DNA of 15,893 bases from an uncultured Actinomycetes bacterium (GTDB lineage: Bacteria > Actinomycetota > Actinomycetes > Nanopelagicales > Nanopelagicaceae), in assembly GCA_903867285.1 (NCBI GenBank), contig CAIPQX010000114.1, positions 1-15,893 of the forward strand. The letters are read 5' to 3'. The position numbers and the translations under genes are program-made. Position 1 is the first letter of the stretch; every line of letters starts with the position of its first letter. Shown here piece after piece: positions 1 to 7,257 of the stretch. The notes under the pieces were generated by a model. It was not told the DNA's origin, did not search any database, and saw only the letters and a list, made by a program, of their open reading frames with translations.

Positions 1-23
1 GCCCCCCAAGAAAATTGGGGGGC
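1..23. terminator. Hairpin terminator downstream of groEL
   Basis: A perfect 9-bp stem (GCCCCCCAA at 1-9, TTGGGGGGC at 15-23) closes a 5-base loop. It begins 23 bases past the groEL stop codon, so it most likely ends the groEL transcript. On the plus strand it is followed by CG and four Ts (26-29), so it could also act on a rightward gene outside the window. The T-run needed on the minus strand would lie left of base 1 and cannot be seen. Confidence 0.65.
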
Positions 24-45
24 CGTTTTAAGCGTTAATGAACTA

Positions 46-1665
46 TTAGAAGTCCATATCAGCAGCTGGATTGTTGGCTCCAACGGCCTTTGCCTCAGGC
101 TTGTCCGTAACTACTGCTTCAGTGGTCAGGAAGAGCGCTGCAATAGAGGCGGCATTTTGTAGGGCTGAGCGAGTGACCTTGGCGGGATCGATGATTCCGG
201 CTTTGATCATGTCAACGTATTCGCCGGTTGCAGCATTGAGGCCAAAACCTGACTCCAAGTGGCGAACCTTCTCAACAACAACTCCGCCTTCGAGGCCGGC
301 GTTAATTGCGATCTGCTTCAGTGGAGCTTCGATTCCAAGTTCAACGATACGAACGCCAGTTGCTTCATCTCCAGTGAGTTTGAGATTTGCGAGAGCTGCC
401 TTACCTGCCTGCAGAAGTGCAACGCCACCACCGGCGACGATTCCCTCTTCAACGGCAGCCTTAGCATTTCGCACTGCATCTTCAATGCGGTGCTTGCGCT
501 CCTTGAGTTCTACCTCGGTTGCGGCGCCGGCTTTAATAACGGCAACTCCACCAGCGAGTTTTGCAAGGCGCTCTTGTAACTTCTCGCGATCGTAATCGGA
601 ATCGCTCTTCTCGATCTCGGCACGAATCTGGTTAACGCGACCCTTGATCTGCTCCGCATCGCCAGAACCTTCAACAATAACGGTATCTTCCTTCGCAATG
701 ACAACCTTGCGAGCGTGACCCAAGAAATCCATGGTGGCAGCCTCCAACTTAAGGCCGACCTCTTCAGAGATAACTGTTGCGCCGGTAAGGATTGCGATGT
801 CTTGCAACATTGCCTTACGACGATCACCAAAGCCAGGTGCCTTAACAGCAGCCGAGCGGAAAGTTCCACGAATCTTGTTAACAACCAAGGTAGCGAGCGC
901 TTCACCCTCGACATCTTCAGCCAGAATCAAAAGCGGCTTGCCTGATTGCATAACCTTCTCGAGGATTGGGAGGAGATCTTTGATATTTGAAATCTTGGAG
1001 TTTGCGATCAAGATATATGGATCTTCGAGGACAGCTTCCATGCGATCGGAATCGGTAGTGAAGTAAGGCGAGATATAACCCTTATCAAAACGCATACCCT
1101 CAGTGAGCTCGAGTTCGAGTCCAAAGGTGTTGCTCTCTTCTACGGTGATAACTCCCTCTTTGCCGACCTTATCCATCGCTTCAGCAATCATTTCGCCGAT
1201 GGTGGCATCCGCTGCAGAGATCGAGGCGGTTGCAGCAATCTGCTCTTTAGTCTCTACATTCTTTGCCATCTTGCTGAGCTCGGCACAGATCGCGTCTACT
1301 GCCTTCTCAATTCCACGCTTCAGTGCCATTGGGTTAGCGCCAGCTGCAACGTTACGAAGTCCCTCGCGGACAAGTGCCTGCGCGAGAACTGTTGCGGTGG
1401 TTGTTCCATCTCCAGCAACGTCGTCAGTTTTCTTAGCAACTTCCTTGACGAGATCTGCGCCGATCTTCTCCCAAGGGTCATCGAGGTCAATCTCCTTAGC
1501 GATTGAAACGCCATCGTTGGTGATTGTTGGAGCGCCCCACTTCTTCTCCAGAACTACATTGCGACCACGGGGTCCCAGGGTTACTTTTACGGCGTCGGCG
1601 AGCGTATTCATTCCTCGCTCCAAGCCGCGGCGTGCCTCTTCGTTGAAGGCGATCATCTTTGCCAT
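46..1665 (-). CDS. groEL: Chaperonin GroEL (60 kDa, Hsp60)
   Basis: ATP-driven cytoplasmic chaperonin that folds proteins in a double-ring cage with GroES. The 539-residue product has the family's usual length and full domain order: equatorial, intermediate, apical and back. Visible landmarks are MAKMIAFNEEAR at the start, TLGPRGRNVVLEK (29-41), the nucleotide-binding GDGTTT (85-90, catalytic Asp86) and EEGIVAGGGVAL near residue 410. The tail ends AADMDF with neither a GGM repeat nor a His-rich stretch. The ATG at 1665 has AAGGGAG about 10 bases upstream. The gene has its own promoter and a CIRCE operator (1692-1718), so HrcA heat-shock repression is expected. No groES lies in the 106 bases between it and tsaD, whereas Mycobacterium tuberculosis has groES there. 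The sequence alone does not say whether this is the only GroEL of the genome. Confidence 0.98.
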   Translation of the reverse strand: MAKMIAFNEEARRGLERGMNTLADAVKVTLGPRGRNVVLEKKWGAPTITNDGVSIAKEIDLDDPWEKIGADLVKEVAKKTDDVAGDGTTTATVLAQALVREGLRNVAAGANPMALKRGIEKAVDAICAELSKMAKNVETKEQIAATASISAADATIGEMIAEAMDKVGKEGVITVEESNTFGLELELTEGMRFDKGYISPYFTTDSDRMEAVLEDPYILIANSKISNIKDLLPILEKVMQSGKPLLILAEDVEGEALATLVVNKIRGTFRSAAVKAPGFGDRRKAMLQDIAILTGATVISEEVGLKLEAATMDFLGHARKVVIAKEDTVIVEGSGDAEQIKGRVNQIRAEIEKSDSDYDREKLQERLAKLAGGVAVIKAGAATEVELKERKHRIEDAVRNAKAAVEEGIVAGGGVALLQAGKAALANLKLTGDEATGVRIVELGIEAPLKQIAINAGLEGGVVVEKVRHLESGFGLNAATGEYVDMIKAGIIDPAKVTRSALQNAASIAALFLTTEAVVTDKPEAKAVGANNPAADMDF

Positions 1666-1691
1666 ATCTGTTTATCTCCCTTTGAGAATCT

Positions 1692-1718
1692 TTATCACTC
1701 ACCCTTGGCGAGTGCTAA
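1692..1718 (-). promoter_or_regulatory. CIRCE operator (HrcA binding site)
   Basis: The inverted repeat TTATCACTC (1692-1700), nine-base spacer, GAGTGCTAA (1710-1718) differs from the CIRCE consensus TTAGCACTC-N9-GAGTGCTAA at one base. It lies 26 bases upstream of the groEL start and covers the transcription start predicted from the -10 element next to it. That is the usual position for HrcA to block initiation at normal temperature. HrcA itself is not in the window. Confidence 0.93.
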
Positions 1719-1722
1719 CCAA

Positions 1723-1752
1723 ACTCTACTGAATGGGGCAAAAGCCTTCCAA
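1723..1752 (-). promoter_or_regulatory. Putative groEL promoter
   Basis: Read on the minus strand, TTGGAA (1752-1747) and TAGAGT (1728-1723) are separated by 18 bases and resemble a housekeeping sigma -35/-10 pair; TAGAGT fits the actinobacterial TANNNT form. The predicted start falls near 1716, inside CIRCE, which supports the call. The -35 box overlaps the stem of the predicted tsaD terminator. Confidence 0.55.
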
Positions 1753-1769
1753 TCGGAGGGTGGAAAGCT
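1740..1769 (-). terminator. Putative terminator after tsaD
   Basis: On the minus strand AGCTTTCC (1769-1762) pairs with GGAAGGCT (1750-1743) across an 11-base loop, with one G-T wobble. A run of four Ts (1743-1740) ends the structure. It begins three bases after the tsaD stop. The stem is modest and the T-run short, so termination may be partial. Confidence 0.4.
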
Positions 1770-1771
1770 CT

Positions 1772-2791
1772 TTAAGCCCAGGTGGGTTGGTCGAGCGGAA
1801 CCGTGGAAAGGGTGGGAAAGCCAGGCTTGCTCGACGCTACCCCGGCGCTGAGCGCCAAGGAGGTCATGGCAGCCACCATGGCCCCATTATCGGTGCAGAG
1901 AAGAGGTGGTGGGGTGCGTAGCTCTACTTTGGCCAAAGCGCAACGGCGAGCGGCCTCGGCGCGCAGGCGAGAGTTAGCAGCTACCCCGCCGGCAATGATC
2001 AGCGAATCGATCCCGGTCTCGGCAGTGGCCCGCAGCGCTTTGGTCAAGAGGACATCGACGATCGCCTCCTGAAAGGATGCGGCGATATCGGCTCGATGCG
2101 GTGCAGGGGTCTGTTTTAGGTATCGAGCGACCGCGGTCTTTAAACCACTAAAAGAGAAGTTGTAGTCCGAACTCTGCAATCCCCGCGGAAAGTCGATAGC
2201 TGTGGGATTTCCCGAAAGTGCCAAGCGATCAATCGCTGGTCCCCCGGGAAAATCAAGTTCGAGAATTCGGGCGATTTTGTCGAAGGCTTCGCCTGCTGCA
2301 TCATCGATTGTTGCACCCAGAACTTTAACTCCACGTGCCATATCGGTTACTTGAATAATCGAACTGTGCCCACCACTTACCAACAATCCAATCGCAGGTT
2401 GCAGCGGTCTGGATTCATCGAGGGCATCGACAGCTAGATGTGAAGAGAGGTGGTTTACTCCGTAAATAGGTTTATTGAGGGCGAGGGCCAATCCGTGCGC
2501 TGCGCTAGTTCCAACCAAAAGCGCACCGATTAAGCCAGGTCCTGCAGTCACCCCGATAGCATCGAGATCGCGCAAAGAAACTTTAGCTTCAAGGAGTGCC
2601 TGTTTGATCACAGTGGGCATCGCTTCTAAGTGCGCGCGACTTGCGATTTCAGGAACCACTCCCCCAAATCGTGCGTGCTCTTCTACGCTCGAAGCAATTA
2701 CATTGGCAAGCAGTGTGCGCCCTCGCACAATTCCCACAGCTGTTTCATCGCACGAAGTTTCTATTCCTAATACCAAAGGCTGGTTACTCAT
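1772..2791 (-). CDS. tsaD: tRNA N6-threonylcarbamoyladenosine synthase subunit TsaD
   Basis: Catalytic subunit of the t6A37 complex; it transfers the threonylcarbamoyl group from threonylcarbamoyl-AMP to A37 of ANN-decoding tRNAs in the cytoplasm, with TsaB and TsaE. The 339 residues are of normal length. Landmarks are LGIETSCDET (8-17), the metal-binding HLSSH (His114 and His118), VSGGHSSII (138-146), GEAFDKIARIL (167-177), FSFSGLKTA (212-220), AGGVAANSRL (267-276) and TDNGAM (300-305), with Asp301 as the third likely metal ligand. The ATG overlaps the stop of the tsaB-rimI gene as ATGA, so translation is probably coupled. A putative terminator follows immediately, making it the last gene before the separately regulated groEL. 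Confidence 0.97.
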   Translation of the reverse strand: MSNQPLVLGIETSCDETAVGIVRGRTLLANVIASSVEEHARFGGVVPEIASRAHLEAMPTVIKQALLEAKVSLRDLDAIGVTAGPGLIGALLVGTSAAHGLALALNKPIYGVNHLSSHLAVDALDESRPLQPAIGLLVSGGHSSIIQVTDMARGVKVLGATIDDAAGEAFDKIARILELDFPGGPAIDRLALSGNPTAIDFPRGLQSSDYNFSFSGLKTAVARYLKQTPAPHRADIAASFQEAIVDVLLTKALRATAETGIDSLIIAGGVAANSRLRAEAARRCALAKVELRTPPPLLCTDNGAMVAAMTSLALSAGVASSKPGFPTLSTVPLDQPTWA

Positions 2792-3774
2792 TTACCCAAC
2801 TCTTTTCGCATCACGATCGCGGTAAGCCCCGGGCCGTAATAATCAGGCCGCTCAGAAATTTTTCGAAAACCAGAGGCCAGGTAGAGCGGCTCTGCCTCAA
2901 GATTGCCTACCCGCATCTCTAGCATCATGGCATCTACCTTTTGATTGCGCGACCAATCCACCATTCGTTTTAGCAATTCACGTGCGATTCCGCGTCGTCG
3001 ATGCTCTGGTGCAACAGTAAGAGTCAAAATATCGGTGACATCACCTGCAAGCATAATTCCTGCATAACCAACTACTTTGCCCGCAAATTCTGCGACCAAA
3101 TACTGGCGCCCTTTGCCGGCCTGCTCCTCCTTAAATTGCTCCATGCTCCACGGATCATCGAGGTAGATGGATTTTTCCAGAGCATAAATGTCAACAAGAT
3201 CAATGTGAGTCCACGGACGGAATTTCACACCTTTGGGAGCCGGATACGCATCGGGCTTGCGGATATAGATCGGTTCTTGAACTCCCATAGCTGTAGCAGC
3301 GAGCTGTGCAATATTTTGCGCGGTTGGAGGGTCGTAGAAAATGGGAAAGGGAACTAGTGCAATCTCTTCGCGCTGCAGCGTGATAGCAGGCGCATACAGT
3401 TTTCCATTCATGTAATGCTCACAGAAGAACTCTCTTCGTCGGGCATCAATTGCAACAACAAATTCTAGTTCGGCATGAGCCAGCGCCATCGCTGCCAGTG
3501 TTGAGACTCCAACCCAGGGAATTTCACGAGCTAACGCAAAGGCCTGTCCAAAGGCGATGCCAACCCGCAATCCGGTAAAGGGGCCAGGTCCCATCGCGAT
3601 AGCAACAAGATCAATTTCACTCGACGCCTCGAGCAATTTTTCAACCAAAGTGGGGAGAACTTCACCGTGCGCCAATGGATCATCGTGATGTAACTCTTTA
3701 ATGACCACGCCATCTAATACAACTCCAACCGTGGTGCGGTCGGTGGAGGTATCGATCGCCAAAATAGTCGTCAT
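2788..3774 (-). CDS. tsaB-rimI: Bifunctional TsaB - RimI fusion protein
   Basis: A 328-residue protein joining two enzymes that are separate genes in many bacteria. Residues 1 to about 180 are TsaB, the non-catalytic partner of TsaD in t6A37 synthesis: ILAIDTS at the start, MGPGPFTGLRVG (61-72) and the closing YIRKP (170-174). Residues from about 184 to 328 are a RimI-type GNAT acetyltransferase that acetylates the N-terminal alanine of ribosomal protein S18. Its acetyl-CoA loop is RRRGIA (259-264). LEMRVGN (285-291) carries Glu286 and LY (297-298) carries Tyr298, matching the catalytic Glu and Tyr of RimI; GF and ERPDYY follow. No stop or frameshift separates the halves. It overlaps tsaE upstream and tsaD downstream by ATGA. 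TsaB/RimI fusions are already annotated in some actinobacteria. Confidence 0.95.
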   Translation of the reverse strand: MTTILAIDTSTDRTTVGVVLDGVVIKELHHDDPLAHGEVLPTLVEKLLEASSEIDLVAIAMGPGPFTGLRVGIAFGQAFALAREIPWVGVSTLAAMALAHAELEFVVAIDARRREFFCEHYMNGKLYAPAITLQREEIALVPFPIFYDPPTAQNIAQLAATAMGVQEPIYIRKPDAYPAPKGVKFRPWTHIDLVDIYALEKSIYLDDPWSMEQFKEEQAGKGRQYLVAEFAGKVVGYAGIMLAGDVTDILTLTVAPEHRRRGIARELLKRMVDWSRNQKVDAMMLEMRVGNLEAEPLYLASGFRKISERPDYYGPGLTAIVMRKELGK

Positions 3775-4202
3775 AGTTCAATGCCTTTGATGGTTACTGC
3801 TCTCTCATCAGGGTTAGCTCCAAATTCAATATCTATCTCGATAAAGGTATCGCTCAATCGTTCCACAAATCCTGCACCCCACTCGATGACGGTGACCGAT
3901 TGCGGAATCCGAAGCTCGAGGTCAAGATCATCAAATACCGCGAGCTCTTGCCCAATCAGGCGATAGGCATCTACATGAACCAATGGAATGCGACCGGGAT
4001 AGATTTTAGAAATAACAAAAGTTGGAGATGTGACTTCGCTTATTCCCAGCGCGCGTCCAATGCCCCGAGCCAACGCCGTCTTGCCCGCTCCCAATCCACC
4101 GTTCAGTAATAGAACAGCACCCGCGTCGAGTTTGCTACCGAGCAATGATCCTAAATCCTCCATTGCGGAGACCGAGGAGATGATGCGAGTAGCGCCAGAC
4201 AT
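3771..4202 (-). CDS. tsaE: tRNA threonylcarbamoyladenosine biosynthesis ATPase TsaE
   Basis: P-loop ATPase that binds the TsaD-TsaB complex and drives its cycle during t6A37 synthesis. The 143 residues show the Walker A GGLGAGKT (35-42), TSPTF (58-62), HVDAYR (76-81) and IEWG (106-109), all characteristic of TsaE. An in-frame TTG two codons upstream (4206-4208) would give 145 residues. I chose the ATG because TAACCT (4214-4209) sits exactly six bases before it, as for a leaderless transcript, and neither start has a convincing Shine-Dalgarno sequence. The stop overlaps the tsaB-rimI start as ATGA. In many actinobacteria tsaE directly follows alr; here the importer and hydrolase cassette lies between them. 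Confidence 0.93.
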   Translation of the reverse strand: MSGATRIISSVSAMEDLGSLLGSKLDAGAVLLLNGGLGAGKTALARGIGRALGISEVTSPTFVISKIYPGRIPLVHVDAYRLIGQELAVFDDLDLELRIPQSVTVIEWGAGFVERLSDTFIEIDIEFGANPDERAVTIKGIEL

Positions 4203-4208
4203 GGTCAA

Positions 4209-4214
4209 AGGTTA
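4209..4214 (-). promoter_or_regulatory. Putative leaderless -10 element for tsaE
   Basis: On the minus strand TAACCT matches the TANNNT -10 form and is followed by six bases and then the tsaE ATG. Transcription would therefore start at or beside the A of the start codon. I see no good -35 box at the right distance, which such promoters often lack. It lies just past the terminator of the upstream cassette, where a new promoter is expected. Confidence 0.4.
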
Positions 4215-4217
4215 ATA

Positions 4218-4251
4218 GAAAAGGGCCCTGTGATTTCTCACAAGGCCCTTT
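4218..4251. terminator. Strong hairpin terminator after the liv-hydrolase cassette
   Basis: Arms 4220-4233 and 4238-4251 form a 14-position stem with one C-A mismatch and a four-base loop. It includes the GC-rich block GGGCC/GGCCC. On the minus strand the stem runs into four Ts (4222-4219), a standard intrinsic terminator. It begins 22 bases past the hydrolase stop and separates that gene from tsaE. The symmetrical A and T flanks could allow some activity in both directions. Confidence 0.88.
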
Positions 4252-4273
4252 CACGCTTAAGTCTTACCCGAAA

Positions 4274-5899
4274 TTAATCCTCGGCGTAGAACTTTGGTAG
4301 TGCCGGAGCAAATTGCAGATCCTTGGTTGTGCCACCCATCTTACGTACCGCTGTATTGAGGGCACCTCCAGCGAGATTCTTGCCGTTTGCTGAGGCATAG
4401 GCCAACATATCTGCGACTGCAATGTATTGCTTCGCATTGAAGTTGCAGTGGTTGGTTCCATTGGCCGCCGCGGTCGTTGTGATCGGAGCGCCAAGAGCAC
4501 TAAAGGTCGTGTAGTGCGCAGGCGTCGTTCCAAATAACGCGATGAGGTCATACGGTGGGCGACCCTTACCGAGAGTTGCAACATGCTCTGCCTGCCATTG
4601 CTTGGCATATTGCTGAGCCATGTAGGTCAAATCACCGGCTGGGGTAACTGGATCTGCAACTCCAGTCATTGCGACTGTAGGTACTGTGATCTTTCCGGTC
4701 CATTGCGCGAGTGAACGCATCTTTGCCAACGCGGCTGCGCTGGCAGTTGCGCGTGGCGCTTGAGCCAAATAACCAAGGAGACCAGCAGTAGCAGTCGCGC
4801 CACTGAGAGCAGCGTTGTAAACGGTGGCTTCCGATGCAACACGGGCAGAGTAATCAGTCTTCGTGTTATCGAAGATCGCTCCACCGGATTGTTGTTCAAC
4901 ATCATAAGTTACCAACACTGCGAGGGCAGCAGCTGTAGCACCGTTCTCTAGAATTGCAAGGGCAGGGCTAGCGGCGGCGGCAAAGGAGGTGTAAGCAGAG
5001 CTGTTTACAGATCCTGGACCCGTGGTTGAATCGAAGTGGGCGCTTTGAGTGGGCAATCCAGCCATTAATCCAAGTAGTAGTAGTGCAGAACGACTTGGAA
5101 CTTGATCCAGACCAACTGCGTGAATTGCTGCAGGTGTTGTATCAGGCCAAGCGCCTGTTGCCATTCCTGCTTGCAGCTTGCCTAGAACAGTAAAGACCTT
5201 TCCGAGATCTCCCATGGCTTCTGCATAACCTGCAGCACCAGGGGAATAGTTTCCGGCTTTGATTGATGGATCAAAGTAGGTCTTGAGTCCCCAGAGGAAA
5301 TCGCCAGCCATTTGCAATTCGGCTTCGACCGTCGGCGAAGCAACACAGAGTGGACCAGATGCAGAAAGCGCAGCCCCATCTTTTTCGGCAAGCGTCTGAG
5401 TGATAAACCCACCGAGTGAGTTACCCCAAGCGATTACGTGTGTGGTTGTAGTGAACTGTGCTTCGAAGGTCTTGATCAGCTCTTCATCAGTTGCAACGCC
5501 AGAGTCTGCGTTCCAACCTTGGCGAGCAAAGCCAGAGCCCATGACGGCAAAACCTTTACCAAGAAGATACTTAATAACAGAGGTATCTTTTCCAATGACT
5601 GGTCCAGGCTCCGGTGTGTTAGTGATCTTGTAGCCACCAATAAGTGGCATCGCTGCGGGAATATCGACGTTATAGCGATATCCATGTGACCAGAGATAGA
5701 CCGTGCCGTTGAAGTTGGCAGGCACCTGCATTACATAGGGCGCACCATCACTGGTGGCACCTACACATGATTGAACAGGGAATTTGCCATCACACGCAGG
5801 TGCGGCAGAGGCGTTCGTAGGGATAGCTACCAGCGTTGTAAACGCGAGTACAGCGCTTCCCAAAATTGCGAACTTCTTCATACTCATTAGATTTTTCAT
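4274..5899 (-). CDS. Secreted alpha/beta hydrolase, substrate unknown
   Basis: An exported serine hydrolase of 541 residues. A Sec signal peptide is clear: basic MKNLMSMKK, hydrophobic core to about 26, likely cleavage after ASA (30-32). The alpha/beta-hydrolase signs are LWSHGYR (69-75, oxyanion region), the nucleophile elbow GNSLGG (159-164, Ser161), VADPVTP (414-420, likely acid Asp416) and NHC (483-485, likely His484). About 210 Ala-rich residues between elbow and acid probably form a lid. Cysteines occur only at 36, 45, 185 and 485, suggesting two disulfides. The ATG overlaps the livK stop as TAATG, so it is probably translated with the substrate-binding protein. ATGs at residues 5 and 7 are alternative starts that keep the signal peptide. 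Esterase, amidase or peptidase activity are all possible; I do not recognise a named family. Confidence 0.85.
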   Translation of the reverse strand: MKNLMSMKKFAILGSAVLAFTTLVAIPTNASAAPACDGKFPVQSCVGATSDGAPYVMQVPANFNGTVYLWSHGYRYNVDIPAAMPLIGGYKITNTPEPGPVIGKDTSVIKYLLGKGFAVMGSGFARQGWNADSGVATDEELIKTFEAQFTTTTHVIAWGNSLGGFITQTLAEKDGAALSASGPLCVASPTVEAELQMAGDFLWGLKTYFDPSIKAGNYSPGAAGYAEAMGDLGKVFTVLGKLQAGMATGAWPDTTPAAIHAVGLDQVPSRSALLLLGLMAGLPTQSAHFDSTTGPGSVNSSAYTSFAAAASPALAILENGATAAALAVLVTYDVEQQSGGAIFDNTKTDYSARVASEATVYNAALSGATATAGLLGYLAQAPRATASAAALAKMRSLAQWTGKITVPTVAMTGVADPVTPAGDLTYMAQQYAKQWQAEHVATLGKGRPPYDLIALFGTTPAHYTTFSALGAPITTTAAANGTNHCNFNAKQYIAVADMLAYASANGKNLAGGALNTAVRKMGGTTKDLQFAPALPKFYAED

Positions 5900-7209
5900 T
5901 AGTTGTTTGGCAATCCCTTCAGTGGCATTGCTGGACGGGTGCTGGTGGCTTTAACTACCGCTCCAGTTCCAGAGTCGGTCGTGTAAAGCGTGTAAATACC
6001 GCCATTTGGTTTGATAGCTCCTGTTGGACCATATGTGCCGAACCAATACCCGTTATATCCAACGTGGCTGGTTGCGCTGTATCCAAGAGGTGCAAAACCT
6101 GCAGATGCAAATGTTGAACCGCTCTTGGCGATTGCTTTAAGCAATGAAGCTCGAGTGAGCGTCGGACCAGCTGCTCGGAGAGCTTCGACGGTCAACATCG
6201 CGGTGTTCATTCCAACAAGCACATTGTTATCAAAGGTGACTCCTGCGTTGTACTTGGTGTTGATTGCTTGGAACTGAGCGATATATGGATCGGTGGTATC
6301 TGTTGGAGCAGGCAAGAAGGATGCTCCGATGGCTCCATAGAGCAAGCCAACAGCTGTTGGTCCAGCGACAGTTGCGATGGTTGTTCCATCTCCGCCGACT
6401 GATCCCAGAATCCATTGCGTCTTAAATCCGGCCCGATATGAACCACCAAGAGCTGCCGCAGTAGCAGATGAGACACCAAACATGATGGTGACATCAGGCT
6501 TGAGCGCCATTAGACCGGCAATCCATTTTCCAACGACCGTTGGATCGGCCTGAGATCCGCTTGCATATGGGATCTTAGCGATGAACTTTGTACCAGCTGT
6601 TGCAAAGCCTTTGAGTGCATCTCCACCAAAGTCATCATCCTGATAAATAATCGCAACCGATTTTCCAGCGAAATTATCCTTGATGTACTGACCCATGATC
6701 TTTGCTTCCATTACATAGGAAGGTAGCAACGGATATGTCGTTGGATACTTCTTCGAATCCGCAAATCCGCTGTACCCGGTGTTTACGAAAAGGCGAGGTA
6801 CGCCATGGTCGTTAACAAATCGAGTTGTCGCCTCATTGTTTGCTGTACCCAAAGTGCCTACAAGCGCAAGCACTTTGCTCTGTAGCACGAGGTCATTGGT
6901 CACAGATTTTGCCAAGACTGGGTTATATGCATCATCTTTCACAATTAATTTGATCTTGCGGCCGCTTACTCCACCATTATCGTTTACATAATTGAAATAA
7001 GCCTGCATAGCAGACGGAACTTTGTTGTAGCCCGGAGCCGCAGCGCCAGTAAGTGGCGAGGTGATTCCCAAGGTGATTGTTGACGACGTGACGCCATCTG
7101 CCTTGTATAGATTTATTGCATGTGCGGGTAGAACGTTCAGTGCCAAAGCAGCTGTTGCTACTAAAGTTATGGCAAGTTTTCCGCGCTTCGTGCGTCGATG
7201 AACGAGCAT
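5899..7209 (-). CDS. livK: Branched-chain amino acid-type ABC transporter substrate-binding protein
   Basis: Extracytoplasmic receptor of the LivGFHM importer, of the Peripla_BP_6 (leucine/amide-binding) type. Of 436 residues, 1-31 form a Sec signal peptide ending LPAHA. The mature part opens with ITLGITSPLTG and continues with AYFNYVNDNGGVSGRKIKL, the standard first lobe of this family. Then come VGTLGTANN and a second lobe with AIIYQDDDFGGDALKG. Binding selectivity cannot be read; relatives take up branched-chain amino acids, amides, urea or aromatic acids. I see no cysteine anywhere, so it cannot be a classical lipoprotein, which is unusual for a Gram-positive-type binding protein. The start has AAAGGAAG (7220-7213) at good spacing. 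It follows livM by 48 bases and is coupled to the hydrolase by TAATG. Confidence 0.93.
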   Translation of the reverse strand: MLVHRRTKRGKLAITLVATAALALNVLPAHAINLYKADGVTSSTITLGITSPLTGAAAPGYNKVPSAMQAYFNYVNDNGGVSGRKIKLIVKDDAYNPVLAKSVTNDLVLQSKVLALVGTLGTANNEATTRFVNDHGVPRLFVNTGYSGFADSKKYPTTYPLLPSYVMEAKIMGQYIKDNFAGKSVAIIYQDDDFGGDALKGFATAGTKFIAKIPYASGSQADPTVVGKWIAGLMALKPDVTIMFGVSSATAAALGGSYRAGFKTQWILGSVGGDGTTIATVAGPTAVGLLYGAIGASFLPAPTDTTDPYIAQFQAINTKYNAGVTFDNNVLVGMNTAMLTVEALRAAGPTLTRASLLKAIAKSGSTFASAGFAPLGYSATSHVGYNGYWFGTYGPTGAIKPNGGIYTLYTTDSGTGAVVKATSTRPAMPLKGLPNN

Positions 7210-7257
7210 ATTCTTCCTTTCATTGAGGGTATTCCAGGAGATGCTTGCTGTATTTCG

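Noticed and set aside
1103..1732. A 209-codon open frame on the plus strand opposite groEL
   Set aside because: It is antisense to a clear groEL gene and its product is low-complexity Ser/Ala/Pro-rich without a recognisable domain. It is a by-product of groEL codon use.
5899..7209. Twin-arginine export signal on the binding protein (HRRTKRG)
   Set aside because: The arginine pair is not followed by the usual xFLK-type residues, so an ordinary Sec signal is more likely.
7210..7257. A separate promoter or terminator between livM and livK
   Set aside because: The 48 bases hold a good ribosome binding site but no convincing -10/-35 pair or hairpin; co-transcription is simpler.
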